DNA of 64,000 bases, taken from contig DAOKYO010000001.1 in NCBI GenBank assembly GCA_035326105.1, positions 744,001 through 808,000 of the forward strand, written 5' to 3'. Every line of letters begins with the position of its first letter. Within the stretch, counting starts at the first letter, position 1. The notes below the pieces were generated by a model. That model ran no database searches, was not told the origin of the DNA, and worked only from the letters and a program-made list of their open reading frames with translations. The position numbers and the translations under genes are program-made. This DNA comes from Bacilli bacterium (lineage in GTDB: Bacteria; Bacillota_I; Bacilli_A; RFN20; CAG-826). Positions 1 through 9,010 of this stretch are shown here, in pieces.

Positions 1-342
1 TTGCAAGCGATACTCAGAAAAAATATTTTGCTTATCGGCTATAGCGCTGGGAGTATTGTTTTGCAAAACAGTCTACGCCTAATCGCCCGACTTAAAGAGG
101 ATGAAGGAGATATGAATGCCGATGTTCACTTGAGCGATATCAGCGGATACAAACTCATCAATGCCAGTATTGTCCCGCATTGGCAATATTTAAGCAGATG
201 TTATCCGCACTATCGACGGATAGTAAGTTACTATGAGCATAAAGAAGAAGAAAAGGTAATAAAGCTAAATGATGGTGAAGGGATCTTTGTCAAAGGGCGA
301 AATGACTACTACTTCGTCAAGGGAGAAAGCCGCAACAATTAA
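1..342 (+). CDS. Peptidase S51 (dipeptidase E-like), C-terminal part
   Basis: The reading frame is open from the first base, so the N-terminus lies outside the window. Residues 11-18 (LIGYSAGS) carry the GxSAG nucleophile motif of family S51 peptidases. The NASIVPHW stretch about 45 residues later matches the position of the catalytic histidine region (INPHF in E. coli PepE). About 110 residues follow the start of the motif, as expected for the C-terminal half of a protein of about 230 residues. The family hydrolyses Asp-X dipeptides or related substrates in the cytoplasm. The exact substrate is not predictable. A terminator follows directly. Confidence 0.6.
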   Translation: MQAILRKNILLIGYSAGSIVLQNSLRLIARLKEDEGDMNADVHLSDISGYKLINASIVPHWQYLSRCYPHYRRIVSYYEHKEEEKVIKLNDGEGIFVKGRNDYYFVKGESRNN

Positions 343-378
343 AAAAGGAAGTTTAACTGACAAGCTAAACTTCCTTTT
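343..378. terminator. Bidirectional rho-independent terminator
   Basis: A 13-bp perfect stem (AAAAGGAAGTTTA / TAAACTTCCTTTT) with a 10-base loop and A/T tracts on both sides lies between two convergent genes, so it can serve both strands. Confidence 0.85.
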
Positions 379-388
379 ATTTTAATGA

Positions 389-2317
389 CTAAATGTCTTT
401 AAGCTGCTTTTCAAAGGTTTCGATTTGCGCATCCACTTGTAAATCCTGAAATTGATTCATATAGAGTTTATAGTAACCGGCATGTTGCCTCATCAGTTCG
501 GCATGGCTGCCATCCTCTTTGATGACACCTTGATCCATAAGAAGAATGCGATCACTGTCGACGATGGTTGAAAGCCGATGGGCGATGATTATCGCCGTAC
601 GGCCAACTAGAACCCGCTTAATGGCTTTTTGAATAATCGCTTCGGTTTCCGTATCGATACTTGAGGTGGCTTCGTCTAAAATCATCAATTTGGGATCGCG
701 AATAATTGCCCGTGCAAAGCTGATCAATTGTTTTTGCCCCACGGATAACTCAGCTCCGCCGTCTTGAAGAATGGTATTGTAACCATCGGGTAGGCTTTGG
801 ACATAACCATCAAGGTCAACAACTTTTGCCGCGGTAATAATCTCTTCCATCGTGGCATCGAGTTTTCCATATCGGATATTATCAGCGATTGTTCCTCCAA
901 AAATAAATGGATTCTGCTGAACAAAGCCGATGTTAGAACGCAACCAGCCGACACTCCGATCACGATATTCAACTCCATCAATATAAATACCGCCCTCGGT
1001 TGGTTCATAGAAACGGCAGAGCAAATTAACCGTCGTCGATTTACCGGATCCGGTTTCACCAACAATGGCGATACTTTGGCCCTGTTTGATCTTTAAATTC
1101 ATCTGATGGATAACTTCGTGTCCGGTTATATAGGAGAAACTGACATTTTTAAATTCAATATTTCCCAACATTGGCTCGTAGTTTTCCTTTTTAGGGGCAA
1201 AGACAGAACCATATTTAGCAAGAACTTCTTCCTTATCGACGATTACGGGTTGCTCATCAATCAGGGATAACACTTTTTCGGCGCTGGCCTGGGTGGCCAT
1301 GACTTCAGCAAATAGTTCAGCCCCCTCTTGAATAGGGTTATATATACTACCGACAAATCCTAGAAAAATTGTTAGAAGGCCGACATCGGCAATCCCTTGA
1401 GCGTTGGTCGGAAGAAGTTTATACCCAAACAAAATCATCGCCGCAGTGGTGAACGCCGCAATCATATTGACGGATGGTTGAAAGAAACTTTGAAAACGCA
1501 TCCGTTTAAAATTCTTGGCCCGAATGTCCTCGACAATTTCTTCGGCTTCATCGTAGGTAGTACCCTCAATAGCGAGAGTCTTAATTGTCTTTGAGCCGTT
1601 AATACATTCCGCCAACCAGCCAACAAAGCCAGAGTAAGCTGCGCGCGCCACCCGGGCCAAACGTAAAATGGTTTTTTCAAAAATCGGAGAGATAATTATA
1701 ATCGCGGGCGTGGAGGCAAGAATTATCAGCGATAGACGCCAATCCATCGAAAACATAGTTACTAAGGTAATAACGATATCAAACGCCATCCAAATCATGC
1801 GAATAATGCCCCACGATAGAATATCGCTGATGCGGCTGGTATCGTTTTGCATCCGAGCGATAAGCCAGCCGGAGGAGGTACGATCAAAATAGGAGAAACT
1901 CAATTCTTGAATGCGATGGAATGAGTCTCTTCTTAAAGCCAACATAATCTTCATGTCCAGGTAGTTGGTTAAGAAAAAGGTGAAGTAAATTACTACCGCT
2001 CGTATAAGTAATGCCGCAACCAAAAGCAACGTATATTCAACAAAAGTAAGCGATATGGTAATGCCATAGAATATAGCAGTCAGACGAAAATCAGCCAGAC
2101 TGACCGGATTGAGATTTAAGTCGGCGATGGCGGTTAAGGCCGCGCGATTCATAATAGGAGTAAAACTTGAGTCATAGAGCGAGGTAAAAAGAAGAGTGAT
2201 TAAAAGCGCCGCTAAAATATACCAATACTTAAAAGAATAACGGATAATTCTTAGCCAAATCCGCGCGTTAATTTTATTTGCTATCGGCTCTTCTTCCATC
2301 GAGAATGGATTTGCCAT
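389..2317 (-). CDS. Heterodimeric ABC exporter, catalytic-Glu subunit (BmrD-like)
   Basis: 642 residues. An N-terminal six-helix exporter domain (about 20-330) is followed by an ABC ATPase. Walker A is GETGSGKST, Walker B is LMILDEAT with the catalytic Glu present, and the D-loop is SSID. The signature is LSVGQ rather than LSGGQ. It is probably the second subunit of a multidrug or lipid exporter, since the gene order matches B. subtilis bmrC-bmrD. The start follows a perfect AAGGAGG whose first bases are the stop codon of the upstream partner, so the two are translationally coupled. The substrate is unknown. Confidence 0.85.
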   Translation of the reverse strand: MANPFSMEEEPIANKINARIWLRIIRYSFKYWYILAALLITLLFTSLYDSSFTPIMNRAALTAIADLNLNPVSLADFRLTAIFYGITISLTFVEYTLLLVAALLIRAVVIYFTFFLTNYLDMKIMLALRRDSFHRIQELSFSYFDRTSSGWLIARMQNDTSRISDILSWGIIRMIWMAFDIVITLVTMFSMDWRLSLIILASTPAIIIISPIFEKTILRLARVARAAYSGFVGWLAECINGSKTIKTLAIEGTTYDEAEEIVEDIRAKNFKRMRFQSFFQPSVNMIAAFTTAAMILFGYKLLPTNAQGIADVGLLTIFLGFVGSIYNPIQEGAELFAEVMATQASAEKVLSLIDEQPVIVDKEEVLAKYGSVFAPKKENYEPMLGNIEFKNVSFSYITGHEVIHQMNLKIKQGQSIAIVGETGSGKSTTVNLLCRFYEPTEGGIYIDGVEYRDRSVGWLRSNIGFVQQNPFIFGGTIADNIRYGKLDATMEEIITAAKVVDLDGYVQSLPDGYNTILQDGGAELSVGQKQLISFARAIIRDPKLMILDEATSSIDTETEAIIQKAIKRVLVGRTAIIIAHRLSTIVDSDRILLMDQGVIKEDGSHAELMRQHAGYYKLYMNQFQDLQVDAQIETFEKQLKDI

Positions 2318-2330
2318 ATCTTACACCTCC

Positions 2331-4109
2331 TTAAATAATCCGCGTCTGAATATCATAAACGCGTTTATAGAGTCCGTCTTTATTGACTAACTCATCATGA
2401 GTACCGCATTGAGTAATGGTACCATTTTCAAAAACAATAATTCGATCAGCATCTTTTGCCGTCGCCACTCGATGCGTAACAATTACGGTAGTCGTATTTT
2501 TGGCCCTTGATTTTAAGGCACTACGAATATTGAGATCAGTTTCCGTATCGACTGCACTCAGCGAATCATCGAATATTAAAATCGGCACATCGTTAATAAT
2601 TGTTCGAGCGATGGCAAGGCGCTGCTTTTGTCCGCCGGAAAGAGTGACGCCCTTTTCACCGACAGGAGTATCATAGCCTTGCTCAAAGGATAGAATAGTA
2701 TTGTGAATGTCTGCGATGGTAGTCGCCCGCAAAATCTCTTTTTCGGAAGCATTCTTATTTGCCATCTTCAAATTATTGATGATGGTTTTGCTAAAGAGAA
2801 ATGGTTCTTGCAAAACAGAGGCAATATTACGCCTCAAGTATTCTTTCTGAATATCTTTTAGTTCGACACCATCAAGAAGAATATGCCCTTCGGTATAGTC
2901 GTATAAGCGAGTCAATAAGTTAACAAACGTCGATTTTCCCGAGCCGGTTTTGCCCATAACGGCGATGGTCTCTCCGGCATGGACATGAAGATTAATATCG
3001 TGAAGAACCTCTTCGTTACCATCGGCATATTGGAATCCGGTTCCATCAAAGATAAAGTCACCTTGAATGGTGGGAGTAAGTCCGGTAGTAATATCCTCAA
3101 GCGGTTCGTTGAGAATAAGATCCATGCGATCCATTGAAACAATTGCCTGGGCAAGGTTGGATAGGATCTGGGCGACCTGACGGACTGGCCACACAATCAT
3201 TGAAGTAAAGGTGACCGCTAAGTAGAGATCGCCGATATTCATTTTTCCTTGGGTGCCAAGGTAAATGCCGGTTAAAAGAGAAAGGACAATTTGACCAAAA
3301 ACCAAAATATCCGAACTGGCGAAGTAAAAAGAGGAAGTTTTCCGCCAGCGGATGAATTTTTTTTCATAATCGGCCAGATATTTTTCAAAATCTTCAATCT
3401 CATATTTTTCGTTATTATAAGCCTTGACCACACGCACGGCAGATAGGTTTTCTTCAATTTTGCTTGTCATGCGTGATTCGCTGTCATCGGTTTTCCGATA
3501 TCTTTTTCTTACCTCTTTAATCAAGAAAAAGGAGTAAATGGATAATACAGGAAGAATAATGATTGATGTTACGGCAATAGTTACATTGACCGTAAGCAAA
3601 ATCAAGAAGGATAGAATAACAATACAGAAAGTATAGACAATCATATTAATCTGACCGATAACAAAATTGCGAAGGACTTCCTCGTCACGAGTACATGTTT
3701 GAATTAAGTCCCCGTTTTTCATCGTTTTAAGTTTAGGATAGGGAAGACGTTCAATATGATAGAAGAGTTTTAGCTGCATTTCCTTCATGATTGAAGTATT
3801 AACGGCGGCTTGAACGATATTCTTAGAAGTTTGAATCAGCGCCATTCCGGTAGTTATTCCAATGATTGAAAGGGCAAAAATCCAAATATTCTGTCTTAAA
3901 AATTCTTGGCCGCCCAAAATATTATTCGTGATGAAAATGGCAATTTTTCCCGCTGGGGCATCACCATTTAAAACGTCGATTAGAATCTTATTTACATAGA
4001 TGCTTGTTAAGGAAAAAACCACCCCTAAAAAGGTAAGAAAAAAACCGAACAAATACAGTCCGCGATGACCCTTTGTCATCTTAAACATAATTTTGGCATA
4101 TCTTCCCAT
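2331..4109 (-). CDS. Heterodimeric ABC exporter, degenerate subunit (BmrC-like)
   Basis: 592 residues, a transmembrane domain followed by an ATPase. Walker A is GKTGSGKST and the signature LSGGQKQ is canonical. Walker B reads LIFDDSLSAVD, with Asp in place of the catalytic Glu. This is the hallmark of the degenerate half of heterodimeric exporters such as BmrC, LmrC and TM287. It is the first gene of a two-gene minus-strand operon and ends 13 bases before its partner. GAGGTG lies 5 bases upstream of the ATG. The exporter sits in the cytoplasmic membrane and its substrate is unknown. Confidence 0.85.
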   Translation of the reverse strand: MGRYAKIMFKMTKGHRGLYLFGFFLTFLGVVFSLTSIYVNKILIDVLNGDAPAGKIAIFITNNILGGQEFLRQNIWIFALSIIGITTGMALIQTSKNIVQAAVNTSIMKEMQLKLFYHIERLPYPKLKTMKNGDLIQTCTRDEEVLRNFVIGQINMIVYTFCIVILSFLILLTVNVTIAVTSIIILPVLSIYSFFLIKEVRKRYRKTDDSESRMTSKIEENLSAVRVVKAYNNEKYEIEDFEKYLADYEKKFIRWRKTSSFYFASSDILVFGQIVLSLLTGIYLGTQGKMNIGDLYLAVTFTSMIVWPVRQVAQILSNLAQAIVSMDRMDLILNEPLEDITTGLTPTIQGDFIFDGTGFQYADGNEEVLHDINLHVHAGETIAVMGKTGSGKSTFVNLLTRLYDYTEGHILLDGVELKDIQKEYLRRNIASVLQEPFLFSKTIINNLKMANKNASEKEILRATTIADIHNTILSFEQGYDTPVGEKGVTLSGGQKQRLAIARTIINDVPILIFDDSLSAVDTETDLNIRSALKSRAKNTTTVIVTHRVATAKDADRIIVFENGTITQCGTHDELVNKDGLYKRVYDIQTRII

Positions 4110-4140
4110 AAAATCACCTCACAGCTAATGAAACGTGTTT

Positions 4141-4146
4141 ATTATA
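4141..4146 (-). promoter_or_regulatory. Probable -10 box of the ABC exporter operon
   Basis: On the minus strand this reads TATAAT, about 30 bases upstream of the 592-residue subunit start. No convincing -35 hexamer is seen at the usual spacing. Confidence 0.45.
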
Positions 4147-4252
4147 AACGTAAACATATAAATAAGTAAGATACAAAAGACAAAATGTATTACATAGTAA
4201 TTAATATTTTTTAGTTTCTATAATAAAAGACAATTTATTGCTTTCGCTACTA

Positions 4253-4261
4253 TGTTATAAT
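4253..4261 (+). promoter_or_regulatory. Extended -10 promoter element
   Basis: TGTTATAAT is an extended -10 (TGn plus consensus TATAAT), 24 bases upstream of the flippase-like gene. The -35 region is poor (TTTATT-like), which is normal for extended -10 promoters. It probably drives the 4286-8446 operon. Confidence 0.55.
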
Positions 4262-4285
4262 GAAGCGATTAAGGATTGATAATAT

Positions 4286-5569
4286 ATGGCAAATGAAGTT
4301 TCTACCCCGAGTAAAAAAAACAGTAAAACAAAAAAATATTTTATTAACATAGCAATCGTCTTAACTATGGCCGTTTTGGTCGGCTATTTGACTTTGAAAG
4401 ACAATTTTGGCGATGTGGCTTCAGCGCTTAGCCAAGCCGATGTTCGTTACATTGTTTTTATTCTGATTGCGATGTTTTTATATTACCTAGTAGATGGCGT
4501 GATCATATTTATTTTGGCGCGCCTTTATACGACTCATTACAAGGTACATCGCGGATTAGCCGTGGCCTTTATCGGTCAATTCTATTCGGACATTACGCCC
4601 TCTTCAAGTGGCGGTCAAATTGCGCAAGCCAACACGATGCGCAAGCAGAAGGTTGAAGTATCGACTGCGGCCTCCATATTGGTTATGCACTTTATTATTT
4701 TCCAAGTGGTTTTGATGCTTTTTGGAATATTAGCAATGATATTGAAGTTTAAAACTTTGATTCTTACTTCTCAGCCAATTGTGGTTTTTAATATCTCCCT
4801 ACCCATATGGGTTTTGGCCCTCATTGGCTTTATCATTAATGCCGCGGTCATCTCGGGTTTGCTCATCATGTCCTATTCCAGTAAAATTCATAACTTTGTT
4901 ATCAATACGGGTGTAAATCTGGCTTGGCGGCTCCATTTGGTTCGGAGCCCGGAAAAAACCCGTGCTCGGCTTCAAGTCACAACGGAAAACTTCCGTATCG
5001 AACTTCGGCGTCTTCAAAGTAATATTCCAGTCACCATTTTAATCACAATTATTTTCGCCATTCGCTTTCTGATTATATATTCAATTCCTTATCTTGTCGG
5101 TTTGACACTCAAAGTTGATATGACTGGTCAGTATTGGAATAGTGTGTTTATGTATAGCTTTTTACAGATGATTACCTCGCTGGTTCCATTGCCGGGCGCA
5201 GCAGGTATTTCGGAGTACATGTTCCAGCAACTATTTATCGGTATCTTCCAGACGAAGGCGCTGGTGGCATCCGCTCAAATTCTGTGGCGGTTCTTTACTT
5301 TCTATTTTGGATTAATTATCGGCGGGTTTGTTTCCGCTTTCTACCATTCGCGAATGGAAAACGAGGAAGATTATGCTTTTGCTTCCAAGACCTTCGTCGA
5401 TATTCAACGTGAAACCTTTGAGGCCCGGAAGGCTTCATCCGATTTTATGTACCGGACCTCATCCCTTTCTACGCGGGAAGTGGAAGATAAAATCAAAAAA
5501 TTCAAGACTAATGTTTTTTCCCGAAAAGAAAAAGACGATGAAGAAAAAGATCATAATAAAAAACCATGA
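4286..5569 (+). CDS. Flippase-like membrane protein (UPF0104/MprF N-terminal family)
   Basis: 427 residues with a Lys/Ser-rich cytosolic N-terminus, about eight hydrophobic segments between residues 20 and 350, and a charged C-terminal tail of about 70 residues. The conserved centre GQFYSDITPSSSGGQIAQA and the later VPLPGAAGISEYMF are typical of the lysylphosphatidylglycerol synthetase/flippase TM family (YbhN, AglD). It lacks the soluble synthetase domain of MprF. The stop overlaps the glycosyltransferase start (ATGA), so a joint role in lipid or glycolipid handling in the membrane is inferred. Confidence 0.75.
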   Translation: MANEVSTPSKKNSKTKKYFINIAIVLTMAVLVGYLTLKDNFGDVASALSQADVRYIVFILIAMFLYYLVDGVIIFILARLYTTHYKVHRGLAVAFIGQFYSDITPSSSGGQIAQANTMRKQKVEVSTAASILVMHFIIFQVVLMLFGILAMILKFKTLILTSQPIVVFNISLPIWVLALIGFIINAAVISGLLIMSYSSKIHNFVINTGVNLAWRLHLVRSPEKTRARLQVTTENFRIELRRLQSNIPVTILITIIFAIRFLIIYSIPYLVGLTLKVDMTGQYWNSVFMYSFLQMITSLVPLPGAAGISEYMFQQLFIGIFQTKALVASAQILWRFFTFYFGLIIGGFVSAFYHSRMENEEDYAFASKTFVDIQRETFEARKASSDFMYRTSSLSTREVEDKIKKFKTNVFSRKEKDDEEKDHNKKP

Positions 5570-6738
5570 GAATTGTTATTTTTTCGGACACCTTTCCGCC
5601 CGAGATCAATGGCGTCGCAACCTCAAGTAAATCACTTCAGGATGTTTTGACTGCCCATGGACACCTGTGTGTTGTGGTTACAACCAATCCCTTTACTCGC
5701 ACTTTAATGTATGACAATCGAGTTATCAGAATTCCGGGCATTGAATTAAAAAAACTTTATGGCTATCGGATGGCGGGTCTATATAACAGTAAAGCGATGA
5801 AAATAATCAAGGCGATTAAACCGGATTTGGTTCATGTTCAAACAGAAGCCGGAATTGGTATTTTTGGTAATTACGTGGCTCGGACATTGGATTTGCCCAA
5901 TGTCTATACCTATCATACGATGTACGAAGATTACACCTATTACGTTACTCGGGGACACCTCGACGTATTTGCCAAAAAAATTGTTCGGGAATTTTCCCGG
6001 TTTAAGGCTGAGGGGGCGACTGAATTTATCTCTCCCAGCCAGAAAACAAAAGATATTTTGCGAACATATGGAGTGGAAAGATATATAAATGTTGTTCCTA
6101 CAGGCATTGATTTTTCCCGTTTTAAAGATGATAGAATTGATAAGGAAAAACTGGCCCGGTTTAAGCATCAATATAATTTAGATAATTGCTTTACGATTCT
6201 TTCTTTGGGTCGGGTAGCCAAGGAAAAATCAATTGATGTTATTATTGATAATTTTGCCAAGTATATATCGCTTAACCCCGAAGCTAAAGTCAAACTTTTG
6301 ATTGTCGGCGGCGGACCGGCGTTGACTAGCCTTAAGAATCAGGCGATTAAATTAAACTTGGGGGACAAGGTGGTTTTTATTGGCCCGGTGCCCCCGGCCG
6401 ATGTTCCCTTTTATTACCACGCAGCGGATTTATTCGTATCGGCTTCAGTGACGGAAACGCAAGGCCTAACTTTTATGGAAGCAATGGCCAGCGGTCTTCT
6501 TCTGCTTGCCCGTCACGATGAAAATTTATCAGATGTTCTCGTCGATGGTGAGACCGGCTATTTCTTTAATGAGGAAAAGAGTTTCATCAACAACCTCAAT
6601 TTATTGATTAACCTATCCACGCCCAGAAAAAAACAAATGTTAACCAATAGTGCCCAATTAATTGAAAAATATTCAATTGACCAATTTTATTTGAATATTA
6701 TGGAGGTTTATAATCGTGCCATCCGTCGCCACTTCTAA
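5566..6738 (+). CDS. GT4 glycosyltransferase, probable diacylglycerol glucosyltransferase
   Basis: 390 residues. The N-terminus IFSDTFPPEINGVATS and the motif HTMYEDYTYYV resemble the alpha-monoglucosyldiacylglycerol synthase group (A. laidlawii alMGS-like). The C-terminal GT-B half has GRVAKEKS and the donor-binding ETQGLTFMEAMASG (EX7E pattern). The likely reaction is transfer of a hexose from a nucleotide sugar to diacylglycerol at the inner face of the membrane, but the acceptor is inferred. It overlaps the preceding membrane gene by 4 bases and the following recX by 23. Confidence 0.75.
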   Translation: MRIVIFSDTFPPEINGVATSSKSLQDVLTAHGHLCVVVTTNPFTRTLMYDNRVIRIPGIELKKLYGYRMAGLYNSKAMKIIKAIKPDLVHVQTEAGIGIFGNYVARTLDLPNVYTYHTMYEDYTYYVTRGHLDVFAKKIVREFSRFKAEGATEFISPSQKTKDILRTYGVERYINVVPTGIDFSRFKDDRIDKEKLARFKHQYNLDNCFTILSLGRVAKEKSIDVIIDNFAKYISLNPEAKVKLLIVGGGPALTSLKNQAIKLNLGDKVVFIGPVPPADVPFYYHAADLFVSASVTETQGLTFMEAMASGLLLLARHDENLSDVLVDGETGYFFNEEKSFINNLNLLINLSTPRKKQMLTNSAQLIEKYSIDQFYLNIMEVYNRAIRRHF

Positions 6739-7507
6739 GGAAATAACGATTACAAAAATCGCGCATAATAAAAAGAGCATTAAGATCCTTTTTTCCACGC
6801 AGGAAGAAATAAAAATAGATATAGACACCTTTACTGATTTTTTTCTATTTGAAGGAAAGAAGGTCAGTATCGAGGAAATTTCTCGAATTAAGCAGCGGGC
6901 AGAAGTCGCTTCCGCTCAGCAATATGCGCGGTCACTGGTTGCCCGTCATAGTTATACCGAAATGGAAATCCGCCGTCGTCTACGGAATAAAAAAGTTGAG
7001 AATGCGACGATTAATTCAATTGTAAAACGACTTCTTGACAACAATCTAATAAATGATTTAACTTTTGCAAATGACTATATGGAATATGCTCTGCACCGTG
7101 GTTACGGGCCTAAACGGGTTAAAAATGACCTGCTTAAAAAAGGAATTAGTCCGACGATTATAAATAATCTACCTTTAACCTCGCTAGATAGCGATGATCA
7201 AGTTGACAGGATGGCCAAAAAGTTTTTGCACGGCAAGAGCTTTTCCAATCAAAAAGCACAAAATGATGCGGTATTTGCCTTTCTTTATCGAAATGGATTT
7301 TCTCAGTCTAAGGCGGCCGCAATCGTGCAAAAGCTCCCGGAAATTCCGCATAGCTTGGTGATGGAAAACTTACAAAGTGATCTTGCAAAAGCCAAAAAAC
7401 GTTATCAAAGCAAATATTCGGGACGTGATTTAAGACAACGCATCATTTATCTTCTAGAGCAAAAAGGTTATAATTACGAAGATATAAGTTTAGTTTTGGA
7501 GGAATAA
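6716..7507 (+). CDS. recX: Regulatory protein RecX
   Basis: 263 residues, matching the longer Firmicute RecX proteins. The central part QQYARSLVARHSYTEMEIRRRL and the repeated three-helix units (DLTFANDYMEYALHRGYGPKRVKNDL) are characteristic. RecX binds RecA filaments and limits recombination. A GTG start at 6716 is supported by GGAGG 9 bases upstream, inside the end of the glycosyltransferase gene. RecA itself lies 27 kb away. Confidence 0.85.
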   Translation: MPSVATSKEITITKIAHNKKSIKILFSTQEEIKIDIDTFTDFFLFEGKKVSIEEISRIKQRAEVASAQQYARSLVARHSYTEMEIRRRLRNKKVENATINSIVKRLLDNNLINDLTFANDYMEYALHRGYGPKRVKNDLLKKGISPTIINNLPLTSLDSDDQVDRMAKKFLHGKSFSNQKAQNDAVFAFLYRNGFSQSKAAAIVQKLPEIPHSLVMENLQSDLAKAKKRYQSKYSGRDLRQRIIYLLEQKGYNYEDISLVLEE

Positions 7508-7510
7508 GGG

Positions 7511-8446
7511 ATGAGTTATATTAAAGACTTAGTTGATGGTGAAAGACTGCATGATACTTTTCTTATAACAAACGTAACTAAGGGAGTGACTGGAAATAAT
7601 CAAACATATTTTACGGTTACTTTTCAGGATAAAACGGGAACCATTGAGGGTAAAAAATGGGAAATCTACGCTGAAGACACCGACGTTTTTGCGATTGGAA
7701 ACATAGTTGAGTTAGATGCTGATGTAATTTTTTACCGTAATGGCTTGCAACTAAAAATAATAAGCGGGAAAAAGCTTCCGATTGAAGGCATCGACATCGC
7801 CCGGTATACGATTGCCAGTCCGATTCCTCAATCCGAGTTGGAAGCTAGACTAAAAACACTGCTCCAATCAATTAAAGATACGGAAGTGGCCTTAATTGTA
7901 AATTCATTAATTGATCGTCACTATGAAGCTTATGTTACTTTTCCGGCAGCGGTCCGAAATCATCATGAATTTGCTAACGGTCTTCTTTATCACACGCTGT
8001 CCATGGCCGGATTAGCGGATTTAATGGCTCAATATTACTCCGGAATTGATCGCGATATTCTTATTGGTGGAGTGCTTCTTCACGACTTAGGCAAAGTGGT
8101 GGAATTATCGGGACCAATTATCACTAAATACACTACGGAAGGGAAACTTCTCGGTCATATTTCGATTTGTGCTAGTGAAATTCATGAAATAGCCGATGAA
8201 CTAAAAATCACAAGCGAAGTACCGACTCTTCTCGAGCATATGGTACTGGCCCATCATGGTCATCTTGAATATGGAAGTCCCGTATTGCCACTGACCCGTG
8301 AGGCTTTACTGCTCTCGTTTATCGATGACATCGATGCAAAAATGATGATTCTTGATAAGGCATTTGAGGGAGTTGCCGAAGGCGAGTTTACCACGCGCAT
8401 TTGGCCGTTGAATGACTCTTATTTCTATAAGCCCAAGAAAAGATAA
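7511..8446 (+). CDS. yhaM: 3'-5' exoribonuclease YhaM
   Basis: 311 residues (B. subtilis YhaM is 314). An N-terminal OB-fold (about 1-95, FTVTFQDKTGTIEGKKW) is followed by an HD phosphohydrolase domain. Metal-binding residues are visible in NHHEFANGLLYHT and LLHDLGKV. YhaM trims RNA and ssDNA 3' ends with Mn2+. A GGAGGAATAAGGG site straddles the end of recX, so the two genes are coupled. A terminator follows. Confidence 0.9.
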   Translation: MSYIKDLVDGERLHDTFLITNVTKGVTGNNQTYFTVTFQDKTGTIEGKKWEIYAEDTDVFAIGNIVELDADVIFYRNGLQLKIISGKKLPIEGIDIARYTIASPIPQSELEARLKTLLQSIKDTEVALIVNSLIDRHYEAYVTFPAAVRNHHEFANGLLYHTLSMAGLADLMAQYYSGIDRDILIGGVLLHDLGKVVELSGPIITKYTTEGKLLGHISICASEIHEIADELKITSEVPTLLEHMVLAHHGHLEYGSPVLPLTREALLLSFIDDIDAKMMILDKAFEGVAEGEFTTRIWPLNDSYFYKPKKR

Positions 8447-8470
8447 AAAAAACTCCAAATGGAGTTTTTT
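8447..8470. terminator. Bidirectional terminator between yhaM and hit
   Basis: A 10-bp stem AAAAAACTCC / GGAGTTTTTT closes a 4-base loop between convergent genes. The hit stop codon overlaps the last T. Confidence 0.8.
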
Positions 8471-8892
8471 TATTTGATTCCACCGGCAATTTTCTCGGCC
8501 AGTACGGGCAAATTAAGATCTTTTCGTTTTTCATTGTCGAGCATGGTAATCCGCAGGCCGTCGCCGGAGGCATAGCGAGGAATTACGTGCACATGGAAGT
8601 GAGGAATACTTTGGCCGGCAACTTCGCCGACGTTACTGAGAATATTCACTCCTCTAGCTAAGAGTTCGGTCATTTGGGCCTGACCAACCCGCTGAGCGAC
8701 ATCCAGGACATGATGCATGACATTTTGCGGGGTCGAAAGAAAATTTGGGTAATGTTCCTTCGGAATAACTAAAGTATGACCGATGGTCGTTTGAGATAAG
8801 TCAAGAAAAGCTAACACCTCATTGTCTTCGTAGACCTTGTGGCAAGGAATTTCGCCTTTGGCAATCTTACAAAAAATACAATTATCATCCAT
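8470..8892 (-). CDS. hit: HIT family nucleotide hydrolase
   Basis: 140 residues. The histidine triad HFHVHVIP (His98, 100, 102) contains the nucleophilic histidine of HIT enzymes. The N-terminus CIFCKIAKGEIP has the Cys pair of the zinc-containing bacterial HIT/PKCI group. The likely role is hydrolysis of nucleoside phosphoramidates or dinucleotides in the cytoplasm. The start is backed by GGGAGG 10 bases upstream. It is a single-gene unit. Confidence 0.9.
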   Translation of the reverse strand: MDDNCIFCKIAKGEIPCHKVYEDNEVLAFLDLSQTTIGHTLVIPKEHYPNFLSTPQNVMHHVLDVAQRVGQAQMTELLARGVNILSNVGEVAGQSIPHFHVHVIPRYASGDGLRITMLDNEKRKDLNLPVLAEKIAGGIK

Positions 8893-8972
8893 ATAATGAT
8901 AACCTCCCTAAGCAATAAATCAACTGCTCTTATTTTAGATGAGTAATCAGTTAACTTCAAGTTTAGGCATAA

Positions 8973-9002
8973 AAAAAGGAGACAAACGAGTGTCTCCTTT
9001 TT
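8973..9002 (-). terminator. Terminator of the foldase-lipoprotein operon
   Basis: Read on the minus strand, a 12-bp stem AAAAAGGAGACA / TGTCTCCTTTTT is followed by a T tract, 8 bases after the stop codon of the 500-residue lipoprotein. Confidence 0.85.
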
Positions 9003-9010
9003 AAACATAA

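Noticed and set aside
5779..6171. 130-codon minus-strand frame inside the glycosyltransferase gene
   Set aside because: It is fully contained in a well-supported gene, with no start signals.
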